DNA of 64,000 bases from Marinobacter salinexigens (GCF_008370345.1 NZ_VTUU01000001.1:50859-114858), one strand, 5' to 3'; counted from the stretch's first letter, positions 10,034-19,423 are shown. Numbers and translations: made by a program. Notes: generated by a model not told the origin, from the sequence alone.

Positions 10034-10900
10034 ATGTCGAAACGTCATCCCATTATTGCTGTGACTGGCTCTTCCGGAGCCGGCACGACGACCACGGGGC
10101 AGATTTTCAGCCGAATGTTCGCCAGTAAGGGGCTGAATGCTGCCATGGTCAGTGGTGACAGCTTTCATCGCTATACCCGTGAGCAGATGGCTCGGCTGGC
10201 AGCCAAGGGACAGTTTGGTGAGCGTAACCATTTCGCTCTGGCGGCGAATCATATCGACAAGCTGGAAGCATTGTTTTACGACTACAGCCATACCGGTAAC
10301 GGACGATACCGGCAGTATGTCCATGACGAGGATCGGCTCCTGATCGCGGCCGGCCACAAGCCCGGGACCTTTACACCCTGGAAGTCATTGCCCGCTGATA
10401 CAGACTTACTGTTCTATGAAGGACTGCACGGTGGCGTGGTCAGCGAGGCCTACAACATCGCTCAGTATGTCGATCTGCTGATCGGTGTGGTGCCGATTGT
10501 AAACCTGGAATGGATCCAGAAAATCCATCGTGATACTCATAAACGGGGATACAGCCAGGAAGCAGTGGTTGAAACCATCATTAACCGGATGGACGACTAC
10601 GTGCATGACATCGTGCCGCAGTTTTCCCACACCGACATCAACTTTCAGCGGATACCGCTGGTTGATACGTCCAACCCGTTTGTGGTGAGGGATGTGCCCA
10701 CAGAAGATGAGAGCATGCTGGTGATTCGGTTCCGGGATCCGGCCGAAGTGGATTTTCCCTACCTGCTGCAGGTGATTGCTGGCAGCAGCCTCTCACGACG
10801 TGACACCTTGGTGATTCCCGGAACCAAAATGGCCCTGGCCATGGACCTGCTGGTGAGGCCCATGGTCCAGAAACTGATTGCCCGGAAGCCCTTCGCCTGA
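10034..10900 (+). CDS. prkB: Phosphoribulokinase family protein
   Basis: This 288-residue P-loop kinase starts MSKRHPIIAVTGSSGAGTTT, with a clear Walker A (GSSGAGTT). It also has the family segments HRYTREQM and EGLHGGVVSEAYNIAQYVDLLIGVVPIVNLEWIQKI. It matches the short bacterial PrkB type found near crp in E. coli. The textbook reaction is ATP-dependent phosphorylation of ribulose-5-phosphate, but no RuBisCO or other Calvin-cycle gene is visible here, so the physiological substrate is uncertain. It begins 20 bp after the long signalling protein and may share its transcript. Confidence 0.85.
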   Translation: MSKRHPIIAVTGSSGAGTTTTGQIFSRMFASKGLNAAMVSGDSFHRYTREQMARLAAKGQFGERNHFALAANHIDKLEALFYDYSHTGNGRYRQYVHDEDRLLIAAGHKPGTFTPWKSLPADTDLLFYEGLHGGVVSEAYNIAQYVDLLIGVVPIVNLEWIQKIHRDTHKRGYSQEAVVETIINRMDDYVHDIVPQFSHTDINFQRIPLVDTSNPFVVRDVPTEDESMLVIRFRDPAEVDFPYLLQVIAGSSLSRRDTLVIPGTKMALAMDLLVRPMVQKLIARKPFA

Positions 10901-10910
10901 AGTTGCTGGC

Positions 10911-11756
10911 TCAGGCGGTAAGGCGTCCGTCCCGGTAGTCCTGCAATGTCTGTTCGATTTCTTCCCGGGTATTCATCACGAATGGCCCGTACTGGACCAC
11001 CGGCTCACCAATGGGTTTGCCTGCGATAAGCAGCAATCGGGCGCCGTCAGAGCCGCCGCGTACGGTAACGCTGTCGCCTTCGCTCAGGACGCTGGCAGCG
11101 CTCAGCCGCAGGGGCGTATCACCCAGACTGGCTTCGCCCTCATACAGGTACAGCATGGCATTGTGACTTTCCGGCAGTGAGACGCTAAGCAGCCCCTCCG
11201 GGGCCAGCCGGATGTCGGCATAAATTGGCTGAGTGCTGCGATCGGTGATGACGCCTTTGCAGGTTTTTCCTGCCAGTTCCAGGCTTCCGGCGATCAGACT
11301 CAGCTCGCCGCCTGAAAACGAAAACCTGGGAATGTCTTCCGGCTGAATGTCCTGATAACCGGCTTCGGTCATTTTTTCAGCGGCCGGCAGATTGAGCCAG
11401 AGCTGGAACCCCCGCATCAGCCCCTCGGTCTGCTGCGGCATCTCCGAATGGATAATGCCTCGTCCGGCCGTCATCCACTGGACGCCACCCGTGCGCAGAT
11501 CCCCTCTGTTTCCCAAATGGTCTTCATGCAGCATGTGGCCGTCGATCATGTAGGTCACGGTCTCGAAGCCGCGATGGGGATGGGACGGGAAGCCGGCAAT
11601 GTAATCGGCGGCGTCTTCCGACCCGAACTCGTCCAACATCAGAAACGGATCCAGCCGAATGGACTGGCTCTGGCCCAGGGAACGCTTGATGCGAACGCCG
11701 GCACCATCGGACGTTTCGGCGCCTGGAATGATCTGTTTGAGTGTACGCTCAGTCAT
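10911..11756 (-). CDS. Pirin family protein (quercetinase-like bicupin)
   Basis: This 281-residue bicupin has the pirin metal-site motifs FPSHPHRGFETVTY (two His), MLHEDHLGNRG (His) and GRGIIHSEMP (His, Glu) in the N-terminal cupin. The pirin C-terminal cupin follows (GEASLGDTPL). Bacterial homologues such as YhhW open quercetin oxidatively in vitro or bind partner proteins; the native role is generally unclear. GGAGG lies just before the ATG. The gene follows the azoreductase gene by 37 bp on the same strand, a pairing that suggests a shared response to quinones or aromatic electrophiles. Confidence 0.85.
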   Translation of the reverse strand: MTERTLKQIIPGAETSDGAGVRIKRSLGQSQSIRLDPFLMLDEFGSEDAADYIAGFPSHPHRGFETVTYMIDGHMLHEDHLGNRGDLRTGGVQWMTAGRGIIHSEMPQQTEGLMRGFQLWLNLPAAEKMTEAGYQDIQPEDIPRFSFSGGELSLIAGSLELAGKTCKGVITDRSTQPIYADIRLAPEGLLSVSLPESHNAMLYLYEGEASLGDTPLRLSAASVLSEGDSVTVRGGSDGARLLLIAGKPIGEPVVQYGPFVMNTREEIEQTLQDYRDGRLTA

Positions 11757-11793
11757 GGTTGACCTCCTGGCTCAAGGCCTGGCGACTGACGGC

Positions 11794-12396
11794 TTACGCC
11801 GTCAGGGTTTCGATATTGCGACCGGCTTCGTCGAGGGCGTTCTGCTTTTGCTCGTCACCCATGTTCAGACCTTCCGCATAGACGAAGTGAAGATCTTTCA
11901 GCCCGATGAATCCCAGGAATGAACGGATGTAAGGTGTCTGGGAGTCGTTGGGAGTGCCCGCATAGATACCGCCACGAGCGGCCAGAATGTAAACCGGACG
12001 ATCTTCCAGAAGACCGACAGGGCCGTTTTCAGTGTAGCGGAAGGTCACACCGGCACGGGCAATATGGTCGAAGTAAGCTTTCAGGGCGGAAGGGATGCCG
12101 AAGTTGTACATCGGTACACCCAGTACCACGATGTCAGCATTCTGGATTTCCTGGATCAGGGCATCTGAATAATCAACGACCTGTTGCTGGCTGTTGTCGC
12201 GATCATCCTGAGCAGTCAGGAAAGCGCCAAAACGGGTTGCGTCCAGGTGGGGAACCGGCTCGGCAGCCAGGTCACGCCAGGTGGTATGGATTTCTCCGTG
12301 GGTCTCTTTCAATTGCTCCAGTGTCATGTTGACCAACTGGGATGATTGACCGTCTTTGCCGAAGATGCTTGCAGTGATAACGAGGATGTTCTTCAT
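11794..12396 (-). CDS. azoR: FMN-dependent NADH-azoreductase
   Basis: This 200-residue flavodoxin-fold quinone reductase has MKNILVITASIFGKDGQSS for the FMN phosphate site, VPMYNFGIPSALKAYFDHI, and AARGGIY, all standard in AzoR. It reduces quinones and azo bonds with NADH as a cytoplasmic homodimer. The longest frame starts at a TTG (12411), but the GGAGG overlapping it is correctly spaced for the ATG at 12396, which also gives the family's usual N-terminus. It is followed by the pirin gene. Confidence 0.88.
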   Translation of the reverse strand: MKNILVITASIFGKDGQSSQLVNMTLEQLKETHGEIHTTWRDLAAEPVPHLDATRFGAFLTAQDDRDNSQQQVVDYSDALIQEIQNADIVVLGVPMYNFGIPSALKAYFDHIARAGVTFRYTENGPVGLLEDRPVYILAARGGIYAGTPNDSQTPYIRSFLGFIGLKDLHFVYAEGLNMGDEQKQNALDEAGRNIETLTA

Positions 12397-12507
12397 GTTC
12401 ATAGCCTCCAATGGGACTGGAATGTGATGAGGCTATTGAACTGCGGGACGGGAAAAGATGAAATCGGAGAATCTTGGAGGCTTTGTTCAGAAAAACTGAT
12501 GGAAGTC

Positions 12508-12531
12508 TGGCGCGCCGCAGAGGGCGCGCCA
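12508..12531 (-). terminator. GC-rich hairpin downstream of speD
   Basis: TGGCGCGCC and GGCGCGCCA form a 9-bp stem around a 6-base loop, 9 bp past the speD stop. On the minus strand a run of five T follows only about 13 bases later, so this is an imperfect intrinsic terminator or a 3'-end stabilising hairpin. Confidence 0.45.
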
Positions 12532-12539
12532 CAGAGCCA

Positions 12540-13331
12540 TTATTCCACGTTGCGGGAATAGAAAATTTCCAGCATTTCACGACGCAGGCGGTCTTCAATG
12601 GACTGTGCATCTGCAGGGTCCAGATCGCTGGCATTCACACCGAACACGTAATTGTTCAGGTTGAATTCCTTGAGCATCATCTTGGTGTGGAACAGGTTCT
12701 CCTGATACACATTCACGTCAATCATCTGATAGGCGTTCTGGGTATCTTCGGTCAGATAGTTCTGGATCGAGTTGATGTCGTGGTCGATGTAGTGCTTGGT
12801 GCCATCCACGTCGCGGGTAAAGCCGCGTACCCGATAGTCCACGGTGACCACATCGGAGTCGAAGCTGTGGATAAGGTAGTTCAGAACCTTCAGCGGTGAG
12901 ATCAGGCCACAGGTGGATACATCGATATCCGCCCTGAAGGTGCTCACACCATCGTGAGGGTGGCTTTCCGGGTAGGTGTGTACAGTCACGTGGCTCTTGT
13001 CCAGGTGAGCCACAATGGTATCCGGCAGAGGGCCCGGAGATTCTTCATTGTTGGCCTCGCCATCGTTCAGTTCATGCTCGGCGATGAGCATGGTGACTGA
13101 AGCGCCGTGTGGTTCGTAGTCCTGACGGGCAATGTTGAGCACGTTGGCGCCGATGATCTTGACGACATCGGTCAGGATCTGGGTCAGGCGCTCGGCGTTG
13201 TACATTTCATCAATATAATCGATGTACGCTTCGCGTTGCTCTTCGGTCTGCGCGTAACAGATATCGTAGATGTTGAAACTCAGGGATTTGGTCAGGTTGT
13301 TGAAACCGTGTAGCTGGAGTTTGGTTTCCAT
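12540..13331 (-). CDS. speD: S-adenosylmethionine decarboxylase proenzyme
   Basis: This 263-residue protein closely follows the E. coli-type (class 1A) SpeD. The self-cleavage site is in [19 protein letters not shown]; by alignment, cleavage falls between Lys112 and Ser113, and the serine becomes the pyruvoyl cofactor. [11 protein letters not shown] and [12 protein letters not shown] are also conserved. It makes decarboxylated SAM, the aminopropyl donor for spermidine; no speE is in the window. GGAGGGG precedes the ATG. The 250-bp gap upstream to the OsmC gene shows no clear promoter. Confidence 0.95.
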   Translation of the reverse strand: METKLQLHGFNNLTKSLSFNIYDICYAQTEEQREAYIDYIDEMYNAERLTQILTDVVKIIGANVLNIARQDYEPHGASVTMLIAEHELNDGEANNEESPGPLPDTIVAHLDKSHVTVHTYPESHPHDGVSTFRADIDVSTCGLISPLKVLNYLIHSFDSDVVTVDYRVRGFTRDVDGTKHYIDHDINSIQNYLTEDTQNAYQMIDVNVYQENLFHTKMMLKEFNLNNYVFGVNASDLDPADAQSIEDRLRREMLEIFYSRNVE

Positions 13332-13581
13332 GCTCAGCCCCTCCGGATGATGGAGATGAATGACTGCAGGACGGTTAATGACCGCCCTGCCGAGGCCGCC
13401 ACCGACTACTGACCAGGTTGTTCACCTTTTGCGCAGACCGGCGGAGAGGGTGCGTATTATGCACACCGGATGTGACCTTGGATAGTACGTGAAATCACAT
13501 TTTAGCATCCGTAATCAGCACAACTCTCCGACGCCTGTTGAAACCCGCGTTCTGGCCTTGTCTGCAAGGGCTCGAGCCGTA

Positions 13582-14004
13582 TTACTCCGCGTCTCTGATT
13601 TCGTAGCTGTGGCTGATTTCCACACCGGCTTTTTCCAGCATGATGGACGCTGAACAGTATTTCTCTGCAGACAGGCTGACGGCCCGCTTTACCTGATTCT
13701 CTTTCAGGTTGTTGCCGGTCACCACAAAATGCAGGTGGATTTTGGTGAACACCGAAGGAACCGCATCGGCCCGTTCGGCTTCCAGTTCTGCGTGGCAGGC
13801 CGTGACATCCTGACGGCTCTTTTTCAGAATGCTCATGACATCAAAAGAAGAGCATCCGCCGAGTCCCATCAACAGCATTTCCATCGGGCGTGGCCCCAGG
13901 TTTTCACCACCATGATCCGGGGGGCCGTCCAGCTGAACGCTGTGGCCGCTGCCACTGGTGGCTTTGAAGCTGGCGTTGCCGGTCCAGTCGACGGTTGCTT
14001 TCAT
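13582..14004 (-). CDS. OsmC family protein (YhfA-like)
   Basis: This 140-residue OsmC-fold protein keeps both redox cysteines, in LGGCSSFDV and EKYCSASIMLEKA. The family reduces organic peroxides, though the YhfA branch near crp has no firmly assigned substrate. It is divergent from crp/vfr across a 273-bp gap, matching the yhfA-crp neighbourhood of E. coli and the vfr-OsmC-speD order of Pseudomonas. No signal peptide; probably cytoplasmic. Confidence 0.88.
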   Translation of the reverse strand: MKATVDWTGNASFKATSGSGHSVQLDGPPDHGGENLGPRPMEMLLMGLGGCSSFDVMSILKKSRQDVTACHAELEAERADAVPSVFTKIHLHFVVTGNNLKENQVKRAVSLSAEKYCSASIMLEKAGVEISHSYEIRDAE

Positions 14005-14123
14005 AGAGCCTGATCTCCATTTGATTCAAATCGGGCGCCGGACGATGCCCGCGCCGGGTGTCAGTGTTGGTTGCCGGATGCTAGCACAGTCCTCAATTAC
14101 GGGCAGCTTCACAGACGTTATAT

Positions 14124-14140
14124 GGATACATTGTGTATCC
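14124..14140. promoter_or_regulatory. Palindrome GGATACATTGTGTATCC between the OsmC gene and crp
   Basis: GGATAC and GTATCC are exact complements around ATTGT. The site lies in the divergent 273-bp gap, about 120 bp from the OsmC start and 140 bp from crp. Its size and symmetry fit a dimeric repressor operator. It does not match the TGTGA-N6-TCACA pattern expected for autoregulation by CRP. Confidence 0.4.
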
Positions 14141-14277
14141 TGATTCCGGTTGCCCAAATCAGGCCTTCTTGTTATAAGTTGCGCTGATTTTAATTAAAAA
14201 TGAACGAACCCGCAGGGAAAGCCGGGTGCATAACAACCATTGGGACCCGCCCGTATTGAGGAGGCACGACTCGCATT

Positions 14278-14919
14278 ATGGCCACAATCGTCAAGCCAGT
14301 TGAGCAGAAGACCAAACATCTCGACTATTTCCTATCCCAGTGCCATCGTCGGCGCTATCCCGCCAAGAGCACGATTATCTACGCAGGCGACAAGAGTGAT
14401 TCGCTGTTCTACATCGTCAAAGGCTCGGTAACGGTCATCATTGAGGACGACGATGGTCGTGAGATGATCATGGCGTACCTCAACGCCGGCGACTTTTTTG
14501 GTGAAATGGGGCTGTTCGACAACATGGACTCCCGTAGCGCCTGGGTTAAGGCGAAGTCCGAGTGCGAAGTGGCAGAGATCTCATACACCAAATTCCGGGA
14601 AATTGCCCAGCAGGATCCTCGCGTTCTTTACTTCATCGGAGAGCAGATGGCGTCCCGTCTGCGTCAGACGACGCGCAAGGTGGGGGACCTGGCGTTCCTT
14701 GATGTAACCGGTCGCGTTGCCCGCACTCTGCTGGATCTGTGTAAGGAGCCGGATGCCATGACCCATCCGGACGGGATGCAAATCAAAATCACTCGTCAGG
14801 AGATTGGCCGGATTGTTGGCTGCTCCCGGGAAATGGTGGGTCGGGTACTGAAGACTCTGGAGGACCAGGGGCTGGTCCGGGTCAAAGGCAAGACCATGGT
14901 GGTTTACGGTACCCGTTAA
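14278..14919 (+). CDS. vfr: cAMP-activated transcription regulator, CRP/Vfr family
   Basis: This 213-residue protein has the cyclic nucleotide domain [19 protein letters not shown], with the Arg-Ser pair that binds cAMP phosphate in CRP. A long dimer helix follows, then a winged helix with [20 protein letters not shown] as the recognition helix-turn-helix. It should bind TGTGA-type sites when loaded with cAMP and act as a global regulator. GAGGAGG lies 13 bases before the ATG, an unusually long spacing with no better in-frame start. vfr and crp are both in use for this ortholog. Confidence 0.93.
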   Translation: MATIVKPVEQKTKHLDYFLSQCHRRRYPAKSTIIYAGDKSDSLFYIVKGSVTVIIEDDDGREMIMAYLNAGDFFGEMGLFDNMDSRSAWVKAKSECEVAEISYTKFREIAQQDPRVLYFIGEQMASRLRQTTRKVGDLAFLDVTGRVARTLLDLCKEPDAMTHPDGMQIKITRQEIGRIVGCSREMVGRVLKTLEDQGLVRVKGKTMVVYGTR

Positions 14920-14970
14920 CCAGGTTCGTTCCTCATCCTTGCGGGATCGGTTGCTGCCGGTCCCGGTATT

Positions 14971-16053
14971 TCAGTCCACAATGGCGACTGATTTCACCTG
15001 CATCCATACCTGTTGGCCTTCTTTGAGCGCCAGGGTTTCTACAGATCGCGTTGTCAGCCTTGCCACGAAGGGCGTTGTGCCCGCTACGAGTCTGGTCAGG
15101 GCGATACCCGGGCTGATGTCATCGGCAATCTGATCAATTCGTGCTGGAATCAGGTTCTGTATGCTCTGGTCCGGGTGAGGATTAAGGGCAATGCTGATGT
15201 CGCGGGCCAGCACCTGGACCCGGACGGATTGCCCCTTGGTGAGATTTCCGTTGCTACGTATCCAGAGGTGCCCGCTATCGAAATCCCCCCGAGCAAGGTG
15301 CCACTGTTCCTCAATGACTCCGATGGTTGTGTTGATGATCACACCGGCGTCATCTTCCAGTCCGAAGGGTTGATCGGTGCGGGCCAGAGTCTCCTGCAAC
15401 GGGCCTTCGGCGGTCACCCGGCCGTTGTCCATCATCACGATGTAGTCAGCCAGTCGAGCGACTTCCGCCGCTGAGTGGGAGACATAGAGAATGGGCATGG
15501 AGAGACTGTCACGGAGTGTTTCCAGATAGGGCATGATGTCCTGTTTGCTGTTCTGGTCCAGCGCCGACAAGGGTTCGTCCATCAGCAAAACTCCCGGACT
15601 TGTCAGCAAGGCTCTTGCGATAGCAACCCGTTGGCGCTCTCCACCGGATAGTCTGTCCGGCATACGATTCATGAGGTGGGATAGCCCAAGCCACTGTTCC
15701 ACCTGTTCCGGATGGATTTTTCGTTGCTGCCCGGGTGTTCGGCGATAGCCATAGAGCAGGTTTTTTCGCACGGACAGGTGGGGGAATAAGCTGGCGTCCT
15801 GGAATACATAAGCCAGCGGGCGTCGATGAACCGGTACGCAGGTTTTTTCGTCCTGCCAAATGTCCCCGTTGACTGACATCACCCCGTCGGCTGATTGCAG
15901 CCCTGCCATGCAACGCAGCAGCGTGGTTTTGCCGCAGCCAGAGTGGCCGAACAGGGCTGTCACACCCTGGCCGGGAAGCTGCAGGTTTACATCCAGTTCG
16001 AAGCCCGGGTAGCTGCAACGGAAACAGGCTGTGATGCCGCGCTTATCGTTCAT
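14971..16053 (-). CDS. modC: Molybdate ABC transporter ATP-binding protein
   Basis: This 360-residue ATPase has Walker A GHSGCGKTT, signature LSGGERQRVAIARAL and Walker B VLLMDEPLSALD, followed by a switch His in YVSHS. The C-terminal third (QSVRVQVLARDISIAL, then GTTPFVARLT) is the Mop/TOBE molybdate-binding domain that distinguishes ModC from other importers. It energises molybdate uptake for molybdoenzymes. Its start overlaps the modB stop by 4 bases, indicating translational coupling. Confidence 0.93.
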   Translation of the reverse strand: MNDKRGITACFRCSYPGFELDVNLQLPGQGVTALFGHSGCGKTTLLRCMAGLQSADGVMSVNGDIWQDEKTCVPVHRRPLAYVFQDASLFPHLSVRKNLLYGYRRTPGQQRKIHPEQVEQWLGLSHLMNRMPDRLSGGERQRVAIARALLTSPGVLLMDEPLSALDQNSKQDIMPYLETLRDSLSMPILYVSHSAAEVARLADYIVMMDNGRVTAEGPLQETLARTDQPFGLEDDAGVIINTTIGVIEEQWHLARGDFDSGHLWIRSNGNLTKGQSVRVQVLARDISIALNPHPDQSIQNLIPARIDQIADDISPGIALTRLVAGTTPFVARLTTRSVETLALKEGQQVWMQVKSVAIVD

Positions 16054-16727
16054 TTGACCAATCCCGAGCCAGGGCGTCCATTCAGGGAGTACAGGGTGAC
16101 GAGCACCACGAAGGAAAACACCACCATCCCCGCCGAGAGCCAGTGGGCCTGGGCGTATTCCAGGGATTCCACGTGATCGTAGATGGCTACAGACAGGACC
16201 TTGGTTTCGCCAGGGATGTTGCCGCCGATCATCAGCACCACACCAAACTCGCCGACGGTATGGGCGAAGGTGAGAACGGCAGCGCTGAGGAAGCCGGGGC
16301 GGGCCATGGGGATCACTATCGAAAAGAATCGGTCAATCGGTGACGCACTCAGGGTGGCGGCCGCTTCCAGATAACGGCCCTCGATCGCCTGAAAGGCATT
16401 TTGCAGAGGCTGGACTGTGAACGGCAGTGAATAAAGGATGGAGGCCACCACCAGGCCTTCAAAGGTAAAGGGCAGCAAGCCCAGTCCCAGAGATTCTGTG
16501 GCACCGCCAATCGGGCCGTTTGGGCCTAGCAGGATCAGCAGGTAAAAACCAAGAACCGTCGGTGGCAGAACCAGTGGCAACGCCACGACAGCGGCAATGG
16601 GCTGGCGTAGCCAATGACGGCTTCTTGCCAGCCACCAGGCAATCGGGGTGCCTATGATCAGCAGTAGCAGCGTAGTGGATCCGGCCAGTTTGATGGTCAG
16701 CCAGATTGGTTGCCAGTATGGGTCCAT
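16050..16727 (-). CDS. modB: Molybdate ABC transporter permease
   Basis: This 225-residue inner-membrane protein has about five hydrophobic helices. The permease signature EAAATLSASPIDRFFSIVIP is the EAA loop that docks on ModC. LPLVLPPTVLGFYLL and FAHTVGEFGVVLMIGGNIPG are typical of ModB/CysT permeases. It lies between modA and modC in a compact minus-strand operon. Confidence 0.93.
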   Translation of the reverse strand: MDPYWQPIWLTIKLAGSTTLLLLIIGTPIAWWLARSRHWLRQPIAAVVALPLVLPPTVLGFYLLILLGPNGPIGGATESLGLGLLPFTFEGLVVASILYSLPFTVQPLQNAFQAIEGRYLEAAATLSASPIDRFFSIVIPMARPGFLSAAVLTFAHTVGEFGVVLMIGGNIPGETKVLSVAIYDHVESLEYAQAHWLSAGMVVFSFVVLVTLYSLNGRPGSGLVK

Positions 16728-16750
16728 AGGGTCAGTCTGCGGTCCGTGGT

Positions 16751-17554
16751 TCAGGATTGGGTATCGTAGCCGAACCCTTCAATGATCGCCCTGGCCGCCT
16801 CGCTGTGGAGAAACGTCAGCCAGTCTTTGGCCGCGGGGTTCCCGGCTCCCGTGGTGAGCAGGATGGCCTGTTGCTCGATGGGGGCGTAGTAATCCTGTGG
16901 AACCGGCCAGAGTGTTCCGTCCTGATTCTCCCAGGCTCTGACCTGTGACAGCGCCACGAATCCCGCCTCGGCGTTATCGGTGGCCACAAACTGGAAGGTC
17001 TGGGCTATGGAGTCACCGCGTACCAGTTTAGGCTGCAGGCTTGTCCACAGGCCCAGACTGTTCAGTACTTGTTCTGCAGCGGCGCCATAGGGTGCTGTTT
17101 TGGGATTGGCGATTGCCAGTTTTCTGAAGTCGCCAGAGGAAAGCCAGGTGGGAGCGTCATCGAAAAGCTCCGTTACCGGACTCCACAGCGCCAGTTTCCC
17201 CTTCGCGTAGGTAAAACGAGTTCCAGCAACGCCCTGGCCATTTTCCTCCAGCAGTCTGGGGCGTCGGCTATCCGCAGCCAGAAACACATCAAAGGGGGCC
17301 CCGTGTTCGATCTGAGCATAGAGCTTTCCAGTCGAGCCGTAGCTGGCGGTAACCCGGTGACGGCTGGTTTCCTCAAAGGCACTGATAAGCTCGCGGGTGG
17401 TGTCCGTGAAGTTGGCTGCAACAGCAATCCGGACTTCAGCTCCGTAGGCCAGGTTGGCGAAACTGGCCAGAGCGATTGACAGGATAATGGCTGGGCTGCG
17501 AGCGACACCTGAACACAGCAGGAAGTGTCGACATGTTTTCGACAAAGCGGGCAT
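16751..17554 (-). CDS. modA: Molybdate-binding periplasmic protein
   Basis: This is a 267-residue solute-binding protein from the ATG at 17554. The signal peptide ends near FANLAYGA, leaving EVRIAVAANFTDTTREL as the mature start. SYGSTGKLYAQIEHGAPFDVFLAAD carries the serine and oxyanion contacts typical of ModA. An upstream ATG at 17617 would overlap the preceding hydrolase gene and add 21 residues before the signal peptide, so the shorter start is preferred. It delivers molybdate to ModBC. No ModE-type operator is visible in the short upstream gap. Confidence 0.92.
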   Translation of the reverse strand: MPALSKTCRHFLLCSGVARSPAIILSIALASFANLAYGAEVRIAVAANFTDTTRELISAFEETSRHRVTASYGSTGKLYAQIEHGAPFDVFLAADSRRPRLLEENGQGVAGTRFTYAKGKLALWSPVTELFDDAPTWLSSGDFRKLAIANPKTAPYGAAAEQVLNSLGLWTSLQPKLVRGDSIAQTFQFVATDNAEAGFVALSQVRAWENQDGTLWPVPQDYYAPIEQQAILLTTGAGNPAAKDWLTFLHSEAARAIIEGFGYDTQS

Positions 17555-17580
17555 CAGGAAATTTCCGGTTGGGTGGATAG

Positions 17581-18483
17581 TTAGCCTGATTCTAACAGGG
17601 ACAGAACATAGCTCCATACTTCGTCGGCATTGGTTTCGTTGAGCATCTCGTGCCGGCCGCCATCAAAGAGCCTTAGCGTAACCTGATCGACTCCGGCGTT
17701 CCTTATGGCCTGGAAGTGACGTTTGACGCCATTACCCCTTTCCCCGACCGGATCTTCGCTGCCAGCAAGCAGGTGTACAGGTAACCCCCTGGGCCATTGA
17801 CTGGGGTCGATACTCAGCATTCCTCCGATAAAGTCATACCATAGCCCGGTGGTGCACTCGAAACCGCACAGCGGGTCATTGATGTAGAGATCGACCTGAT
17901 GGGCGTCCCGGCTCAGCCAGTCGCAGGTTGTCCTGTTTGGGCGGAACTGCCTGTTGAACTTGCCAAAGGTCAGGCCGGCAATCAGCCGGCTTCGGTGGCG
18001 TTTGCCATAGAAGGCCCGAATGAGCCCGATCAGCAGTCGGGACGCCAGAAGCTCCGGCCGGTTTATTCGATTGGTCGCGCTCAGAATCAGGCTGTCCGCG
18101 GCATCCGGGTGTTGTTGAACGCAGCTCTGGGCAATAAATGACCCCATGCTGTGTCCCAGCAGGTAGACCGGGAGGCCGGGAAACTGGGTTCTGGACTCCA
18201 ATAATACCCGGTACAGATCGTCGGTGACGCTCAGCCAGCCACTTTGGTCGTGGTAATGGCCGACCTGCTCTCCGGTGGAGTCCGGACCGTGCCCCCGGTG
18301 ATTAAAGGTGATGACGGCGATGTGATGACCGGACAGCCAGCGGGCAAAGCCCGCATAACGGCCCGCGTGCTCTGCCATGCCGTGGGCGATCACCAGCACG
18401 GCAGAGGGGGTGTCAGGGCTATAGAGGGTTCCGGTTATCCGGTGCTCGTCACGGCTGCTTAGTGTGAGCAGAGATTCCTGCAT
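17581..18483 (-). CDS. Alpha/beta hydrolase, monoacylglycerol-lipase-like
   Basis: This 300-residue protein of the serine-aminopeptidase S33/lysophospholipase group has IAHGMAEHAGRY (oxyanion region), LLGHSMGSF with the nucleophile Ser in GHSMG, LLAGSEDPVG for the acid, and FDGGRHEMLNE for the catalytic His. No signal peptide. It probably hydrolyses mono- or lysoglycerides. Its start overlaps the 3' end of the upstream fatty acid hydroxylase-family gene by 35 bp on the same strand, so the two are likely coupled; modABC follows 26 bp downstream. Confidence 0.82.
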   Translation of the reverse strand: MQESLLTLSSRDEHRITGTLYSPDTPSAVLVIAHGMAEHAGRYAGFARWLSGHHIAVITFNHRGHGPDSTGEQVGHYHDQSGWLSVTDDLYRVLLESRTQFPGLPVYLLGHSMGSFIAQSCVQQHPDAADSLILSATNRINRPELLASRLLIGLIRAFYGKRHRSRLIAGLTFGKFNRQFRPNRTTCDWLSRDAHQVDLYINDPLCGFECTTGLWYDFIGGMLSIDPSQWPRGLPVHLLAGSEDPVGERGNGVKRHFQAIRNAGVDQVTLRLFDGGRHEMLNETNADEVWSYVLSLLESG

Positions 18484-19423
18484 GTTGCTTTTCCGGGGTT
18501 ATTGATGCCGGGCGTTCCCACGCTGGCGGCTTCCATAGATGTTTGAGACGAGACAATAATCTGCCGGGGCGTGCCATGTCGCGGAACAGATCCACGTATT
18601 CGTGAGTCCAGAGTACCAGCAGGTTGTTGGATGGTACCGGGCGGGTAATGCCGTATTCCGGGGGGGTTTGGGCATCTTCCGGTTCGAAGGTGCCGAAGAT
18701 TCGATCCCATATGATCAGTATGCCGGCGTAGTTCCGGTCAATGTAGCGGGGGTTGCGGCCGTGGTGAACCCGGTGATGGCTGGGGGTGTTGAACACGAAC
18801 TCGATCCAGGCCGGAAGCTGCCTGACCAGGGTGGTATGGATGAAGAACTGATACACCAGGGACAACGCATAGGCGATACCAATCCATACCGGGTTAAAGC
18901 CGATGAGTGCCAGCGGCAGATAGAACACCCAGTTGCCGTTGAATATGTTGGTGGCGTTCTGGCGCATGGCCGTTGAAAAATTCATCCGCTCGGATGAGTG
19001 GTGTACAACGTGTGCCGCCCAGAACCAGCGCATCCGGTGGCTGGCCCGGTGCATCCAGTAGAAACAGAGATCGACACCGATAAACGTCAGGGTGCCTGTC
19101 AGCCAGTTGAGCTCCAGATCGAACAAGCGGTGGTGGTAACAGAATGCGTAAACCGGGAAGGCGATGAGGCCGGCAAACAGCAGTTCGGTGATCTGGTAAC
19201 CGGCGCCAAGGGCGAAATTCCGAAAGGCTTCCCGAAGGTCCATGAGCTTCGGGTCATGGCGGATTTTCAGATATTCCCAGACCGTGACCGCCACGAACAC
19301 TGGTGTGGCAATCACGAAAATCAGCTGGCGCTCATCCAGTGCCAGCCAGGGCGCAGCGGTTTCCCAGAGTGTTTTAAGGCCGCTGTCTTCGACGACGGCC
19401 AGGATCATGTCGGTCAGAACCAT
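18449..19423 (-). CDS. Fatty acid hydroxylase / sterol desaturase family protein
   Basis: This 324-residue integral membrane di-iron protein has the family's histidine clusters HRASHRMRWFWAAHVVHHSS and HHRVHHGRN, with several hydrophobic helices on either side (LLFAGLIAFPVYAFCY). ATG 19423 is chosen because AGGTGG stands just upstream; a GTG at 19432 is an alternative. The family oxidises C-H bonds of fatty acids, sterols or ether lipids; the substrate here is unknown. It overlaps the lipase-like gene, suggesting a shared lipid pathway. Confidence 0.82.
   Translation of the reverse strand: MVLTDMILAVVEDSGLKTLWETAAPWLALDERQLIFVIATPVFVAVTVWEYLKIRHDPKLMDLREAFRNFALGAGYQITELLFAGLIAFPVYAFCYHHRLFDLELNWLTGTLTFIGVDLCFYWMHRASHRMRWFWAAHVVHHSSERMNFSTAMRQNATNIFNGNWVFYLPLALIGFNPVWIGIAYALSLVYQFFIHTTLVRQLPAWIEFVFNTPSHHRVHHGRNPRYIDRNYAGILIIWDRIFGTFEPEDAQTPPEYGITRPVPSNNLLVLWTHEYVDLFRDMARPGRLLSRLKHLWKPPAWERPASITPEKQHAGISAHTKQP

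Noticed and set aside
13332..13581. Possible CRP site between speD and the OsmC gene
   Set aside because: TGTGA and TCACA half-sites occur, but not with the 6-base spacing needed for a CRP dimer.
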